NCBI GenBank assembly: GCA_004525335.1
Contig: SPCL01000086.1
Span: forward strand, 1-8,784
Reading direction: 5' to 3'
Source: Thermodesulfobacteriales bacterium
GTDB lineage: Bacteria; Desulfobacterota_D; UBA1144; Nemesobacterales; UBA2774
DNA: 8,784 nucleotides
Positions within the stretch are counted from its first letter, which is position 1. Each line of letters begins with the position of its first letter. The translations under genes were made by a program, and so were the position numbers. Below the pieces are notes generated by a model. That model ran no database searches. It was not told the DNA's origin and saw nothing but the letters and a program-made list of their open reading frames with translations. Positions 1 through 7,083 of the stretch are shown here, piece by piece.

Positions 1-870
1 ACTTGTTGTGTTAGAACCGGTAGCGGCTATTGTATCTAAAACCTGTTGGGTAGCGGTGCTTAAGACAGTTATAAAACCATTCCCATTAGAACTGAAATTC
101 TCATCCAAGTTATTGTTAGATATATAAACTTTATCATTTACTGTCAGAACACCAGCGGGTTCCTCAAATGTATTTGATGGTACGTTAATAACATTCTGAC
201 ACGGTATGGTGGTTCCCTGGTCCTCTGCACTGACAATCAATGTCTCACAGTCTCCGTTACTTATATTTACGACTGCAACACTTTGACCGGTGTTATTTGC
301 TACGTAAGCCTGGTTATCTCCAAAGAAATCCATAGAAATCGGGTTTGAATCCGGAGGTACTACAATTTTAAACAATAACTGAGGAGGGTTCTGGTTTAAT
401 TCGAATATCTGAATATTATTTGAGAAGCCGTTTATTACATAAGCTCTGCTGCCTCTAATCTGTATATCTGCAGGAACACTACCGAGCTGTGCCAGATCAC
501 TTTCCACAGCATTTCTTAGAAGCGTTACACCTATTTCAATGTCTATAACAACATTCCCATTATTTGTTACAAGAACATTGAACATATCGTTTGTGTTTCC
601 TGTAAATGTAGGGCCAAAGCTACCATCTGCAAGACCGACTGTATTCTGAGTCTCACTTGTACTTAAATTAGTTACAGAGACCGTGCTGCCTGGAGGTACT
701 GCTCCTTCTGTGCCGCCGACTTTTATAGTTTGGTTTTGCCCGGCGCGTTCGGCTACTGCCAAAATATCCCCTGTTGGTACAAAACCACCACCACCGCTGC
801 CACCGCTGTCACAACCTATAAAAACTGCTCCGAAAAAACTAAAAACAAATATTGTTAATAACAGTCTCAT
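1..870 (-). CDS. Lipoprotein with YVTN/YncE-like beta-propeller repeats, partial (C-terminus beyond window); candidate B12-binding partner of the receptor
   Basis: The frame is open for 290 codons from the ATG at 870 to the window edge, so the C-terminus is missing. A strong ribosome site (GGAGG, 8 bases before ATG) fixes the start. Residues 1-20 are a lipoprotein signal with lipobox VFIGC (Cys20), followed by a flexible Gly-rich linker (21-29). Residues about 45-115 look like a beta-rich domain. After that come repeats of the YVTN propeller type: AYVINGFSNNIQIFEL (143-158), AYVANNTGQSVAVVNI (188-203) and VYISNNN...FITVLS (248-271). Cys208 and Cys224 could form a disulfide. The gene lies 30 bases after the BtuB-like receptor with no terminator between, so both should be co-transcribed behind the cobalamin riboswitch. 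Beta-propeller lipoproteins that bind B12 on the surface beside BtuB (BtuG) are known in Bacteroides. A similar role here is inference. A generic cell-surface YncE-like protein is the alternative. Confidence 0.85.
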   Translation of the reverse strand, partial: MRLLLTIFVFSFFGAVFIGCDSGGSGGGGFVPTGDILAVAERAGQNQTIKVGGTEGAVPPGSTVSVTNLSTSETQNTVGLADGSFGPTFTGNTNDMFNVLVTNNGNVVIDIEIGVTLLRNAVESDLAQLGSVPADIQIRGSRAYVINGFSNNIQIFELNQNPPQLLFKIVVPPDSNPISMDFFGDNQAYVANNTGQSVAVVNISNGDCETLIVSAEDQGTTIPCQNVINVPSNTFEEPAGVLTVNDKVYISNNNLDENFSSNGNGFITVLSTATQQVLDTIAATGSNTTS

Positions 871-900
871 CCTATTCTCCTCCTTTGTGTTGTTTGTTTT

Positions 901-2787
901 CTATTTATCAAAATTAACCCCTGCTGTTACAAAAAAAGTTCTTCCCGGTAGTGGAAAGTCGAGCGCGTCCCTAACATCAAGATTGTTGAAAAGGTTTTTC
1001 ACTTCGAAAGATGCAAATATGCTTTTCCATTCCCCTTTAATACCGATGTTGTGAGTAGTTCTTGGGTCAGTGGTTTTTGAGTTAGGAAATGCGCTTAATG
1101 GAATACTATCTACATAATGCGACTCCCAAAATACAGCAGCGATGCTATGACTTAAAACAGCTCGGAAATCGGCTTTATTACGTGGTCTCCCAGGGAGCTG
1201 AGCTCCTGTGTCTTCAATCTCACCAGACAAAAATGTATAAGCCCCATAAAGTTCCAGAAAATCAAAAGGTCTCAATATCAGGCTCGTTTCAACTCCCTGC
1301 TCGTCAACGTTTCCCACATTTCTAGGCTCGATTCTCTGAGCGCTGATGAACACAAAAAGTATAAGATCGTCTATATGGTTTCTGAAGTATGTGACTTCTA
1401 GAGCAGCTTTAGGATGGGAAAGTAGTACACCTATATCAAAATCATAAGATGTCTCTGGCTTTAGATCGGGGTTGCCTCCGATAAAACCTTCTTCAGGAAA
1501 AAAAAGCTCACCAAAACTAGGCGCTCTGAATGACCTTCCAATGTTGGTTTTAAATGAAAGATATTTCTTGGGAGATACTATGATTCCCAACTTTGGCGAA
1601 AATCCTACATCAGTAGTGGTTTCCTCTTCTTGAGTTGACCAAATATCTAACCTCAAAACAGGGTTAATAAGTAATATTTCGTCAAACAAACTAATTTCAT
1701 CGCTTGCAAAAGCGCTGTATGTAAAACGCCGTGGGTTGTCAAAATCTTCATCACTTAAAAATTCCGCTCTAGCTTCAGTAGCAAAAGTAATCGTCTGATT
1801 ATAAGGAGCAAACCAAGTGAGCCTTGGGTTGACGCCGAATGCATATGTCTTGCTCAGCGTATCTATAGGGACTCCAATAGTCGGCGTTGGATTGGTGAAT
1901 TCAAGGCTATCAAATCTATTATAAAGATTTATATTCAGATCAAGCTCAGGGCGGACAAATTGTTCTTTTGAGATGTTAATGCTGGTTAGGTTCCTGGCAT
2001 CTTTCTGATTTGCGTTTGGCTGCTGAAATTCTCCGAGCCCTGGAACCCCTCTGTCATCATAGAAGAACTCGTTTAATAAGCTTATCTCCCACCCGTTATC
2101 AAAATCATAAGCGAGTTTGGTTAGGAAGCTCTCGGAATGAAAATCATTATTAATCCTTGTAAGCGTGAGGTCATTGACTGACTTGAATTTAAAATCCCCT
2201 TCGCTTTGGGCATGCGCAAAGGAGAGCAAATAGCTGAAATTACCTATCTTCTGAGCCCTTCCAAGATTTAGAGTGAATGTTTCATATGAGCCGTACGTTG
2301 CAGAGCCAAAAGTAAAAGGCTCATCCGTAGTCTTAGTTACAATATTAACAACCCCTCCTAATGCATCCGTACCTGCAAAGGCGGAAGCTCCGCCCCTTAT
2401 TACTTCAAATCTGTCTACGAAGTTAACGGGTATTGTGGAGAGATCGACCCCGCCGCCCAGGGGATTATTTAGCCTTACGCCGTCTAGAAGAATGACTACC
2501 TGATCACTTGATGACCCGCGGATAGAGAGCGTTTTAAGCTGTCCGAATCCTCCAAAATCTCTTACAACTACACCTGGCGAAAATGATAGGAGTTCGGCAG
2601 CAGTTTTGTATTCACCGGTAAAGTTCTTAAGCTCAATTACAGTGGAAAAAGCGGACGGATAGTTAAGAGGAGGCTCAATTGGAGTGTCCTCTACAATGAC
2701 AGTTTCTAAAGTCGGATCTTCATTTTCCTGAGCTATTGTAATTGAAGCTAGGAAAATAAAAAGCGCAGTTAGGAATAACCTGATTAT
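901..2787 (-). CDS. btuB: BtuB-like TonB-dependent outer-membrane receptor, probable ATA start codon
   Basis: This is probably the vitamin B12 (or corrinoid) receptor that imports substrate across the outer membrane using TonB energy. The frame gives 628 residues, close to E. coli BtuB (about 614). Residues 1-19 are a signal peptide (MIRLFLTALFIFLASITIA) and 27-32 a TonB-box-like LETVIV. The plug spans about 45-150, with LSIRGSSSDQVVILLDGVRL (87-106) and GGVVNIVTK (144-152). The barrel follows, with the receptor signature GRSFRAPSFGELFF and NPDLKPETS (417-446). The end is FFVTAGVNFDK, so the usual terminal aromatic is followed by two more residues. No ATG, GTG or TTG occurs in frame before codon 187, and a TAA stop lies 15 bases upstream of ATA. 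ATA at 2787-2785 sits 5 bases after GGAGG and just before the signal peptide; ATC, the next codon, is the alternative. The cobalamin riboswitch upstream supports B12 as the substrate. Confidence 0.88.
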   Translation of the reverse strand: MIRLFLTALFIFLASITIAQENEDPTLETVIVEDTPIEPPLNYPSAFSTVIELKNFTGEYKTAAELLSFSPGVVVRDFGGFGQLKTLSIRGSSSDQVVILLDGVRLNNPLGGGVDLSTIPVNFVDRFEVIRGGASAFAGTDALGGVVNIVTKTTDEPFTFGSATYGSYETFTLNLGRAQKIGNFSYLLSFAHAQSEGDFKFKSVNDLTLTRINNDFHSESFLTKLAYDFDNGWEISLLNEFFYDDRGVPGLGEFQQPNANQKDARNLTSINISKEQFVRPELDLNINLYNRFDSLEFTNPTPTIGVPIDTLSKTYAFGVNPRLTWFAPYNQTITFATEARAEFLSDEDFDNPRRFTYSAFASDEISLFDEILLINPVLRLDIWSTQEEETTTDVGFSPKLGIIVSPKKYLSFKTNIGRSFRAPSFGELFFPEEGFIGGNPDLKPETSYDFDIGVLLSHPKAALEVTYFRNHIDDLILFVFISAQRIEPRNVGNVDEQGVETSLILRPFDFLELYGAYTFLSGEIEDTGAQLPGRPRNKADFRAVLSHSIAAVFWESHYVDSIPLSAFPNSKTTDPRTTHNIGIKGEWKSIFASFEVKNLFNNLDVRDALDFPLPGRTFFVTAGVNFDK

Positions 2788-2792
2788 GAATA

Positions 2793-2819
2793 CCTCCGGT
2801 TAACTAAGTAACCGGGAGG
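2793..2819 (-). promoter_or_regulatory. Hairpin sequestering the receptor ribosome-binding site (riboswitch expression platform)
   Basis: In the transcript, CCUCCCGGUUA pairs with UAACCGGAGG across the six-base loop CUUAGU. This gives 10 base pairs with one bulged C. The 3' arm contains the complete GGAGG Shine-Dalgarno sequence (2793-2797) of the receptor gene, so the folded hairpin should block translation. No U-tract follows, so this is a translational switch rather than a terminator. About 35 bases upstream (around 2844-2860) is a small hairpin, CUUC/GAAG, whose loop GGGGGGA could pair with the CCUCCC arm and act as the competing (ON-state) element. The pairing is read directly; the switching mechanism is inferred from known cobalamin riboswitches. 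Confidence 0.75.
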
Positions 2820-2874
2820 CGGAATGTGTTTAATACCCATTTACCTTCTCCCCCCGAAGAAAAGTAAGACATTA

Positions 2875-3043
2875 AGTACTAAGGCAGGTGTTCTGGCTTG
2901 TAGCCTCGGGTCTCCTTTGCGCCTTCCCAGAATTAATTCCAGTGACATAATGCAAAGGACTTTAAGGACTACTTACAGCAGCGAGTGGGCTGCACCGGAT
3001 TCTCACCGGATTTCCCTTTTAAGCTTTAATGCAACCTTGTACT
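2875..3043 (-). promoter_or_regulatory. Cobalamin (adenosylcobalamin-class) riboswitch
   Basis: Read on the minus strand, the conserved core blocks appear in the right order: AAAAGGGAAATCCGGTG (about 3020-3004), a second CCGGTG and GCAGCC, GCTGCTGTAA (2981-2972), GTCACTGG (2946-2939), GGGAAGG, and the B12 box AAGCCAGAACACCTGCC (2899-2883). The ends close as a P1 helix, AGTACAAGG with CCTTAGTACT, with one bulged base. The element lies about 90 bases upstream of the receptor start and about 30 bases after its own promoter. Cobalamin binding normally lowers expression of downstream uptake genes. Here the likely output is access to the ribosome site in the hairpin that follows. Confidence 0.96.
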
Positions 3044-3077
3044 ATAAATTTTAAAAGATCTATCAAACAGAATTTAC

Positions 3078-3107
3078 ATAATAACTCTATCTTTGATTAC
3101 GTGTCAA
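3078..3107 (-). promoter_or_regulatory. Sigma70-like promoter of the B12 riboswitch-receptor operon
   Basis: A perfect TTGACA -35 box (3107-3102) is followed after 18 bases by TATTAT (3083-3078), which matches five of six -10 positions. Transcription should start near 3071 and give a leader of about 284 bases containing the riboswitch. The promoter sits in the 100-base gap after the upstream oxidoreductase gene. No terminator is visible between that gene and this promoter, so some readthrough is possible. Confidence 0.75.
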
Positions 3108-3143
3108 GCCGCTAGTTAAAATCTAAACGGTCAATCTGGCTAA

Positions 3144-4166
3144 TTATCTGAAGTTTGGGATGACCTCTTTTCCGAATGTCTCAATACAGCTTGATATCAT
3201 TTCATGAGCTGCCTGAGGGAAGACCATGCGGCATGAAATATAACTTATTCCAAGCTCGTCTCTGTACATCTCTATCTCTTTTGTGCAGTCATCAGGCGTG
3301 CCGATTATGAATCTATCCTCTGCAAGATGCTCGAACAACGGGTCGTCAATATCCTTTAATTGTTGACCTCTGACAAACATTTTTACACCCAGTGTGAAGT
3401 AGAATTTATACATGCTAATAATGAAATTGTTTCCGCCCTCGATTGCCTTATCTCTATCGTCGTCAATAAAAGTTTCTCTTAAAAGTATATGCTCTACGTA
3501 ATCAGGATTTCTTCCGAATTTTTCCGCTTCATCGTTGTAATATCCAAGGGTATCCTTGACCATTTCGACTGTTCTTCCGGGTCCGATAAGTAGAGGGTAA
3601 CCATAGCGTCCGGCACGCCTGATAGCCGGTTCTTCGAATGCTCCAATATACAGAGGAATAGGGTTTTGGACCGGTTTCGGAGTTAGGGTAGTGTTCTCAA
3701 AACTATGCCTTTTACCTTCGTACGAAAATGTTTCTCCGCCAAGCGCTTTCTCTAACACCTCTATGCCTTCATCCATACGGGAGGGCCTTTGACTCATGGG
3801 CACGCCCATGCCCTCGTATTCTTCCTTTCTATAACCGAGCACAACTCCGAGGTCGAATCTGCCGTTTGATATGTTGTCCACTACTGCCGCATCCTCTGCA
3901 ACTCTAACAGGGTTATGTAGCGGGAGTATAATTCCGGAGGTGCCGATTCTGATTTTTGATGTAACGGCTGCCATGGCTCCCGCTATAACTGCCGGCGAGG
4001 GACAATAGCCATCTTCCAAAAAGTGATGCTCTGAAATCCAGGCTGAATCAAAATTTAGCTCCTCTGCGAGTCTAACTTGCGAGAGAGTATTTTTATAAAG
4101 CTCCGGATGCGTATAGGGAAGCTTAGGGTGTGTTTGCATACCGAAAAGTCCGATGCCGAATTTCAT
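3144..4166 (-). CDS. LLM-class flavin-dependent oxidoreductase (bacterial-luciferase-like monooxygenase)
   Basis: The protein has 340 residues, the usual size for this TIM-barrel family. Its N-terminus, MKFGIGLFG, is the first beta strand. EHHF at 46-49 matches the EHHF motif of bacterial luciferase LuxA, which carries the catalytic histidine. The stretch IRIGTSGIILPLHNPVRVAED (about 72-92) and NGRFDLGVVLGYRKEEYEGMG (about 101-121) are typical luciferase-family signatures. TPKPVQNPIPLYIGA (about 162-176) is the later conserved strand. Such enzymes use reduced FMN or F420 to oxidise varied organic substrates; the substrate here cannot be told. GGAGG lies 6 bases before ATG. The gene diverges from another LLM gene, and the B12 operon lies downstream in the same direction. 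Confidence 0.9.
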   Translation of the reverse strand: MKFGIGLFGMQTHPKLPYTHPELYKNTLSQVRLAEELNFDSAWISEHHFLEDGYCPSPAVIAGAMAAVTSKIRIGTSGIILPLHNPVRVAEDAAVVDNISNGRFDLGVVLGYRKEEYEGMGVPMSQRPSRMDEGIEVLEKALGGETFSYEGKRHSFENTTLTPKPVQNPIPLYIGAFEEPAIRRAGRYGYPLLIGPGRTVEMVKDTLGYYNDEAEKFGRNPDYVEHILLRETFIDDDRDKAIEGGNNFIISMYKFYFTLGVKMFVRGQQLKDIDDPLFEHLAEDRFIIGTPDDCTKEIEMYRDELGISYISCRMVFPQAAHEMISSCIETFGKEVIPNFR

Positions 4167-4197
4167 ATAAATCCTCCTTCTTATATTCAGGATAAGA

Positions 4198-4227
4198 ATT
4201 ATAACATCAATCCTTAATCGAATTCCA
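4198..4227 (-). promoter_or_regulatory. Promoter of the minus-strand LLM oxidoreductase gene
   Basis: A perfect TATAAT -10 box lies at 4203-4198 on the minus strand, giving a start near 4191 and a leader of about 25 bases. The best -35 at 18 bases spacing is TGGAAT (4227-4222), a weak match. A weak -35 next to an inverted repeat (4229-4249) would suit a promoter under activator or repressor control, but that is inference. Confidence 0.55.
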
Positions 4228-4228
4228 T

Positions 4229-4249
4229 AGAATTACATATCATAATTCT
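4229..4249. promoter_or_regulatory. Perfect inverted repeat in the divergent promoter region, candidate operator
   Basis: AGAATTA (4229-4235), a 7-base spacer CATATCA and TAATTCT (4243-4249) form an exact 7-7-7 dyad of 21 bases. It lies directly beside the weak -35 of the minus-strand LLM gene and about 20 bases upstream of the -35 of the plus-strand LLM gene. Its size and placement suit a dimeric regulator controlling both genes. The region is AT-rich, so chance is possible, and no regulator gene is seen nearby. Confidence 0.4.
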
Positions 4250-4268
4250 CGATATTGAACGGTAGCTA

Positions 4269-4298
4269 TTGTGTTTTATACGCGCATATGTTTATAAT
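4269..4298 (+). promoter_or_regulatory. Promoter of the plus-strand LLM oxidoreductase gene
   Basis: A perfect TATAAT -10 box (4293-4298) is preceded after 18 bases by TTGTGT (4269-4274), a half match to TTGACA. Transcription would start near 4304, 26 bases before the ATG at 4330. The box overlaps an earlier in-frame ATG at 4297, which argues against that upstream codon as the start. Confidence 0.6.
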
Positions 4299-4329
4299 GA
4301 GGGGAACAATTAATCAAAGAGGTGTCAAA

Positions 4330-5382
4330 ATGGCAAAAGATATAAAATTCGGACTTGCCGCTCCCATGCCGGGAGCTGATTTGGATGGATTAATAGATTT
4401 TTCAGTGAAAGCAGACGAGCTAGGTTTTGATGGTGTTTGGTTTCCGGACCACGTTGTATTTGTATCTCCCACTGAGGCGCACGAGGCCTGGACAGTGGCA
4501 ACCGCCGCAGCGATGAAAACAAGCAATATCAGCTTAGGAACGGTCTCGGATCCACATAGAATGCATCCAGCAGTATTTGCGCAAAGACTAGCCACAATTG
4601 ACCATATTTCAAAGGGCAGAGTAAAGCTTACCCTTGGAGTTGGTGAGTCAATGAATTTAGACGCTTACGGCATTCAATGGAATAGACCTCTTGCAAGATT
4701 AAGAGAGGCAATGACTGTTATGCAGATGCTATGGGCAACAGAAGGGCCTTGTGATTTTGAAGGTGAGTTCTTTAATCTAAAAGAAGCTTTTTTACAGGTA
4801 AAGCCCTATAAGAGAAACAGGATCCCTATCTATATGGCTACCCACACTCCCAAAGGGCTCAAGCTCACAGGTGAGATGGGGGACGGATGGCTCCCGTTTG
4901 ATTTAACTCCTGATCTTTATGCGCGGTATCTTGCAACTGTTAAAGAAGGAGCCGAGGGTGTAGGGCGTAATATAGACGAAATTGATGTCGGGCTTTGGGT
5001 ATTTACATCTCTTGGCGAAAACGAAGATGAAGCTTATAAAACCCTAGAGCCGTTTAAATACGTTCTTTGTATGCAGGATCAGCTCAAAAAAGCCGGATAC
5101 GACGTCGATATCCCTGAAGAATATCACGGGCTTAATTATTTTAATATTATCCCTCAGGATGAAGAGGGCAGGAAGAAATTCAGGGAGCTGGGGCAGTTCT
5201 TCCCTAGAGAGGCTATTATAGATTTCACTATTACGGGATCAAAACAAGACTGTATCAAAAAGATTGAGAAGTACATAGATAAAGGTGTAAAAAACTTTGT
5301 GCTTTTCTACAGGTTTAGTCCTGACCCGGCACTAGCGCTTGAAACCTATGCTAAGGAAATCATTCCTTATTTCAAAGGCTGA
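4330..5382 (+). CDS. LLM-class oxidoreductase, F420-dependent/Mer-like subgroup
   Basis: The protein has 350 residues from the ATG at 4330, where GAGGTG sits 5 bases upstream and the product starts with the family's first strand (MAKDIKFGLAAPMPG). In-frame ATGs at 4255, 4288 and 4297 lack ribosome sites and overlap or precede the promoter. Family signatures are GFDGVWFPDHV (about 32-42), ISLGTVSDPHRMHPAVFAQRLATID (about 67-91), KGRVKLTLGVGES (about 95-107) and TGEMGDGWLPFD (about 180-191). The FPDH motif, with a single histidine, and LGVGES resemble the F420-dependent branch (methylene-tetrahydromethanopterin reductase, F420 glucose-6-phosphate dehydrogenase) more than LuxA. Use of F420 rather than FMN is inferred from these motifs. 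The substrate is unknown. It is transcribed alone, ending at a strong terminator. Confidence 0.9.
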   Translation: MAKDIKFGLAAPMPGADLDGLIDFSVKADELGFDGVWFPDHVVFVSPTEAHEAWTVATAAAMKTSNISLGTVSDPHRMHPAVFAQRLATIDHISKGRVKLTLGVGESMNLDAYGIQWNRPLARLREAMTVMQMLWATEGPCDFEGEFFNLKEAFLQVKPYKRNRIPIYMATHTPKGLKLTGEMGDGWLPFDLTPDLYARYLATVKEGAEGVGRNIDEIDVGLWVFTSLGENEDEAYKTLEPFKYVLCMQDQLKKAGYDVDIPEEYHGLNYFNIIPQDEEGRKKFRELGQFFPREAIIDFTITGSKQDCIKKIEKYIDKGVKNFVLFYRFSPDPALALETYAKEIIPYFKG

Positions 5383-5415
5383 TAGTCTAAACTAAATACA
5401 AATTTAAAACTAGAT

Positions 5416-5445
5416 AAGGGGTGGTATAAATATCACCCCTTTTTA
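5416..5445 (+). terminator. Rho-independent terminator after the plus-strand LLM gene
   Basis: AAGGGGTG (5416-5423) pairs perfectly with CACCCCTT (5434-5441), and three further pairs are possible inside the loop. The 3' arm runs into a T-tract (5440-5444), then ATTTG. It lies 34 bases after the stop codon. On the minus strand the hairpin is followed by a poorer T-tract, so it may also end the transcript of the convergent gene at 5460, less efficiently. Confidence 0.88.
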
Positions 5446-5459
5446 TTTGTTGTTGCTGA

Positions 5460-7055
5460 TTAGTTCTCTTCCTTATTTTCTAACGATACATTTTTAAATA
5501 AAACCATATCCAGAGGGTTCGGAACGAGCCCAATTACATATGGTTTAATTAAGTTCTGCTGAGTTGTAATATAGAAAGGCGCAATTGGAGAGTCGGTTTC
5601 AGTAAGGATTTTTTGGGCTTGATTATAAATTACAACTCTTTTCTCTGGGTCGGTTTCTGATGCCGCCTGTTCAACGAGAGCGTCATATTCCTTGTTACAC
5701 CAGCCGGTTCTGTTGTTCCCTGAGTTGCATGTGAAAAGGCCCATGAAATTATGTGGGTCTGGGTAATCAGCGCCCCAGCCGGCGCGGTGAATCTCAGGCG
5801 GATTGGTATTAATTGTGCTTAGATATACTTTCCATTCTTCATTTATAAGATTGACCCTAACTCCCAAGTATTCCTTCCACATGCTTTGCAGCGCTTCGGC
5901 TATTACTCTATTAAAGCTTACATCCGGCCATAAGAACTCAACTTCAGGAAAACCCTTTCCATCAGGATAACCTGCTTCGGCAAGCCACTTCTTAGCCTGC
6001 TCAGGATTAAAATCTACACCTATTTCTGAGTTATAACCCAGCATATCTTTTGGAATCCACGAGCTTGTAGTAATACCTGCGCCCTGGATTAAATTCACAA
6101 TGCTTTTTCTATCAATTGATGCTGAGAAGGCTTTTCTAACCAGTGGATTATCAAAAGGCGGTTTCTCTACATTAAAGGCAATATAATTAGTTCTAAACTG
6201 AGGCGTGCTTTTAAAATCGTCTAGGTCCTTTAGTCTCGGAACCTCCAAAGGCGGGATGCTTTTACTATCGGCAAAATCAAGCTCTCCGCTCTCGTAAAGC
6301 GCTAGAGCTGAGGAGGGGTTCTCGTTCATAACCATATTTACATTTTCTATAGTAGGTTTTGGCCCCCAATAATTTGGATTTATTTGAATTAACATGTTGT
6401 CGTGGTGTCGCCAAGATGAGAGTTTATAAGGCCCCACAGTTACAATATTTTCAGGCTCTGTCCATTTTATGCCATGCTGTTCAACGACGTCTTGTCTCAT
6501 CGGAAACGTAGACATGAATACAAGGAGGCTTGGAAAGTAAGACGCTTTTCTTCTTAATTTTACTTCTAGAGTTCTGTCGTCTAACGCTTTAACTCCAACT
6601 TTAGTTGGGTCCTTAATGTTCCCGGTATTGTAGTCCTCTGCATTTTCTACGTCATATAGGAAGTACGCATAATGTCCCCCAGTCGCCGGATTGAGTATGC
6701 GCTTCCAGGAATACTCAAAATCTTGGGCCCTTAGCGGTTCCCCATCTGACCAGTTCACATTTTCTCTTATCTTAAAAGTATAAGTTGTTCCGTCCTCACT
6801 AATTTCCCAGCTTTCTGCGAGCGCCGGTTGCGGAATAAGAGAGTCGTCAAATTTTGTCAGTCCCTCCATCAGATTATTTAAAATATTATAAGATGTGCCA
6901 TCCATCGCCAGCGACCAGTCGAGAGTCGGAGGCTCGTTACCGATATTCACATTGATTGTATTTTTCTGTGTGCCGCCCTCAGGTGTGTTGTTGTTAGTTG
7001 TGCATCCTGAGATTAGGATAGAAAGCATCAAAATTAAGAAGAATTTTTTTGTCAT
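5460..7055 (-). CDS. Oligopeptide ABC-transporter substrate-binding lipoprotein (OppA/SBP_bac_5 family)
   Basis: The protein has 531 residues, normal for the family. The lipoprotein signal MTKKFFLILMLSILISGC has its lipidated Cys at 18. The mature part shows family-5 binding-protein signatures: NIGNEPPTLDWSLAMD near the N-terminus, GLTKFDDSLIPQPALAESWE, the segment YTFKIRENVNWSDGEPLRAQDF, VGPYKLSSW, INPNYWG, and NPLVRKAFSASIDRKSIV. A peptide is the usual ligand, but nickel, heme and antibiotics are bound by relatives. A modest ribosome site (AAGGG) precedes ATG by 7 bases. The gene follows the YgiN-like gene by 28 bases, so the two probably form an operon. No permease or ATPase gene lies in the window, so this is an orphan binding protein that would use permeases from elsewhere. 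Confidence 0.92.
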   Translation of the reverse strand: MTKKFFLILMLSILISGCTTNNNTPEGGTQKNTINVNIGNEPPTLDWSLAMDGTSYNILNNLMEGLTKFDDSLIPQPALAESWEISEDGTTYTFKIRENVNWSDGEPLRAQDFEYSWKRILNPATGGHYAYFLYDVENAEDYNTGNIKDPTKVGVKALDDRTLEVKLRRKASYFPSLLVFMSTFPMRQDVVEQHGIKWTEPENIVTVGPYKLSSWRHHDNMLIQINPNYWGPKPTIENVNMVMNENPSSALALYESGELDFADSKSIPPLEVPRLKDLDDFKSTPQFRTNYIAFNVEKPPFDNPLVRKAFSASIDRKSIVNLIQGAGITTSSWIPKDMLGYNSEIGVDFNPEQAKKWLAEAGYPDGKGFPEVEFLWPDVSFNRVIAEALQSMWKEYLGVRVNLINEEWKVYLSTINTNPPEIHRAGWGADYPDPHNFMGLFTCNSGNNRTGWCNKEYDALVEQAASETDPEKRVVIYNQAQKILTETDSPIAPFYITTQQNLIKPYVIGLVPNPLDMVLFKNVSLENKEEN

Positions 7056-7083
7056 ATAATTTCCCTTTTGTTCTTAAATGATA

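Noticed and set aside
683..1054. Plus-strand open frame of 123 codons
   Set aside because: It overlaps the 5' part of the lipoprotein gene and the 3' end of the receptor gene on the other strand, is rich in Pro/Ser by antisense reading, and has no ribosome site.
901..2229. Shorter version of the receptor starting at TTG 2229
   Set aside because: The frame continues upstream with an unmistakable plug domain, TonB box and signal peptide, so this start would remove essential parts.
2824..3054. Plus-strand open frame of 76 codons
   Set aside because: It is the complement of the cobalamin riboswitch; the conserved bases are explained by the RNA structure, not by protein coding.
4255..4329. Upstream in-frame ATG codons for the plus-strand LLM gene
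   Set aside because: They lie before or within the TATAAT promoter box, have no ribosome site, and add residues unlike the family N-terminus; ATG 4330 has both a ribosome site and the right first strand.
4314..4595. Minus-strand open frames inside the LLM gene
   Set aside because: They are antisense shadows of a strongly coding region, without ribosome sites or family resemblance.
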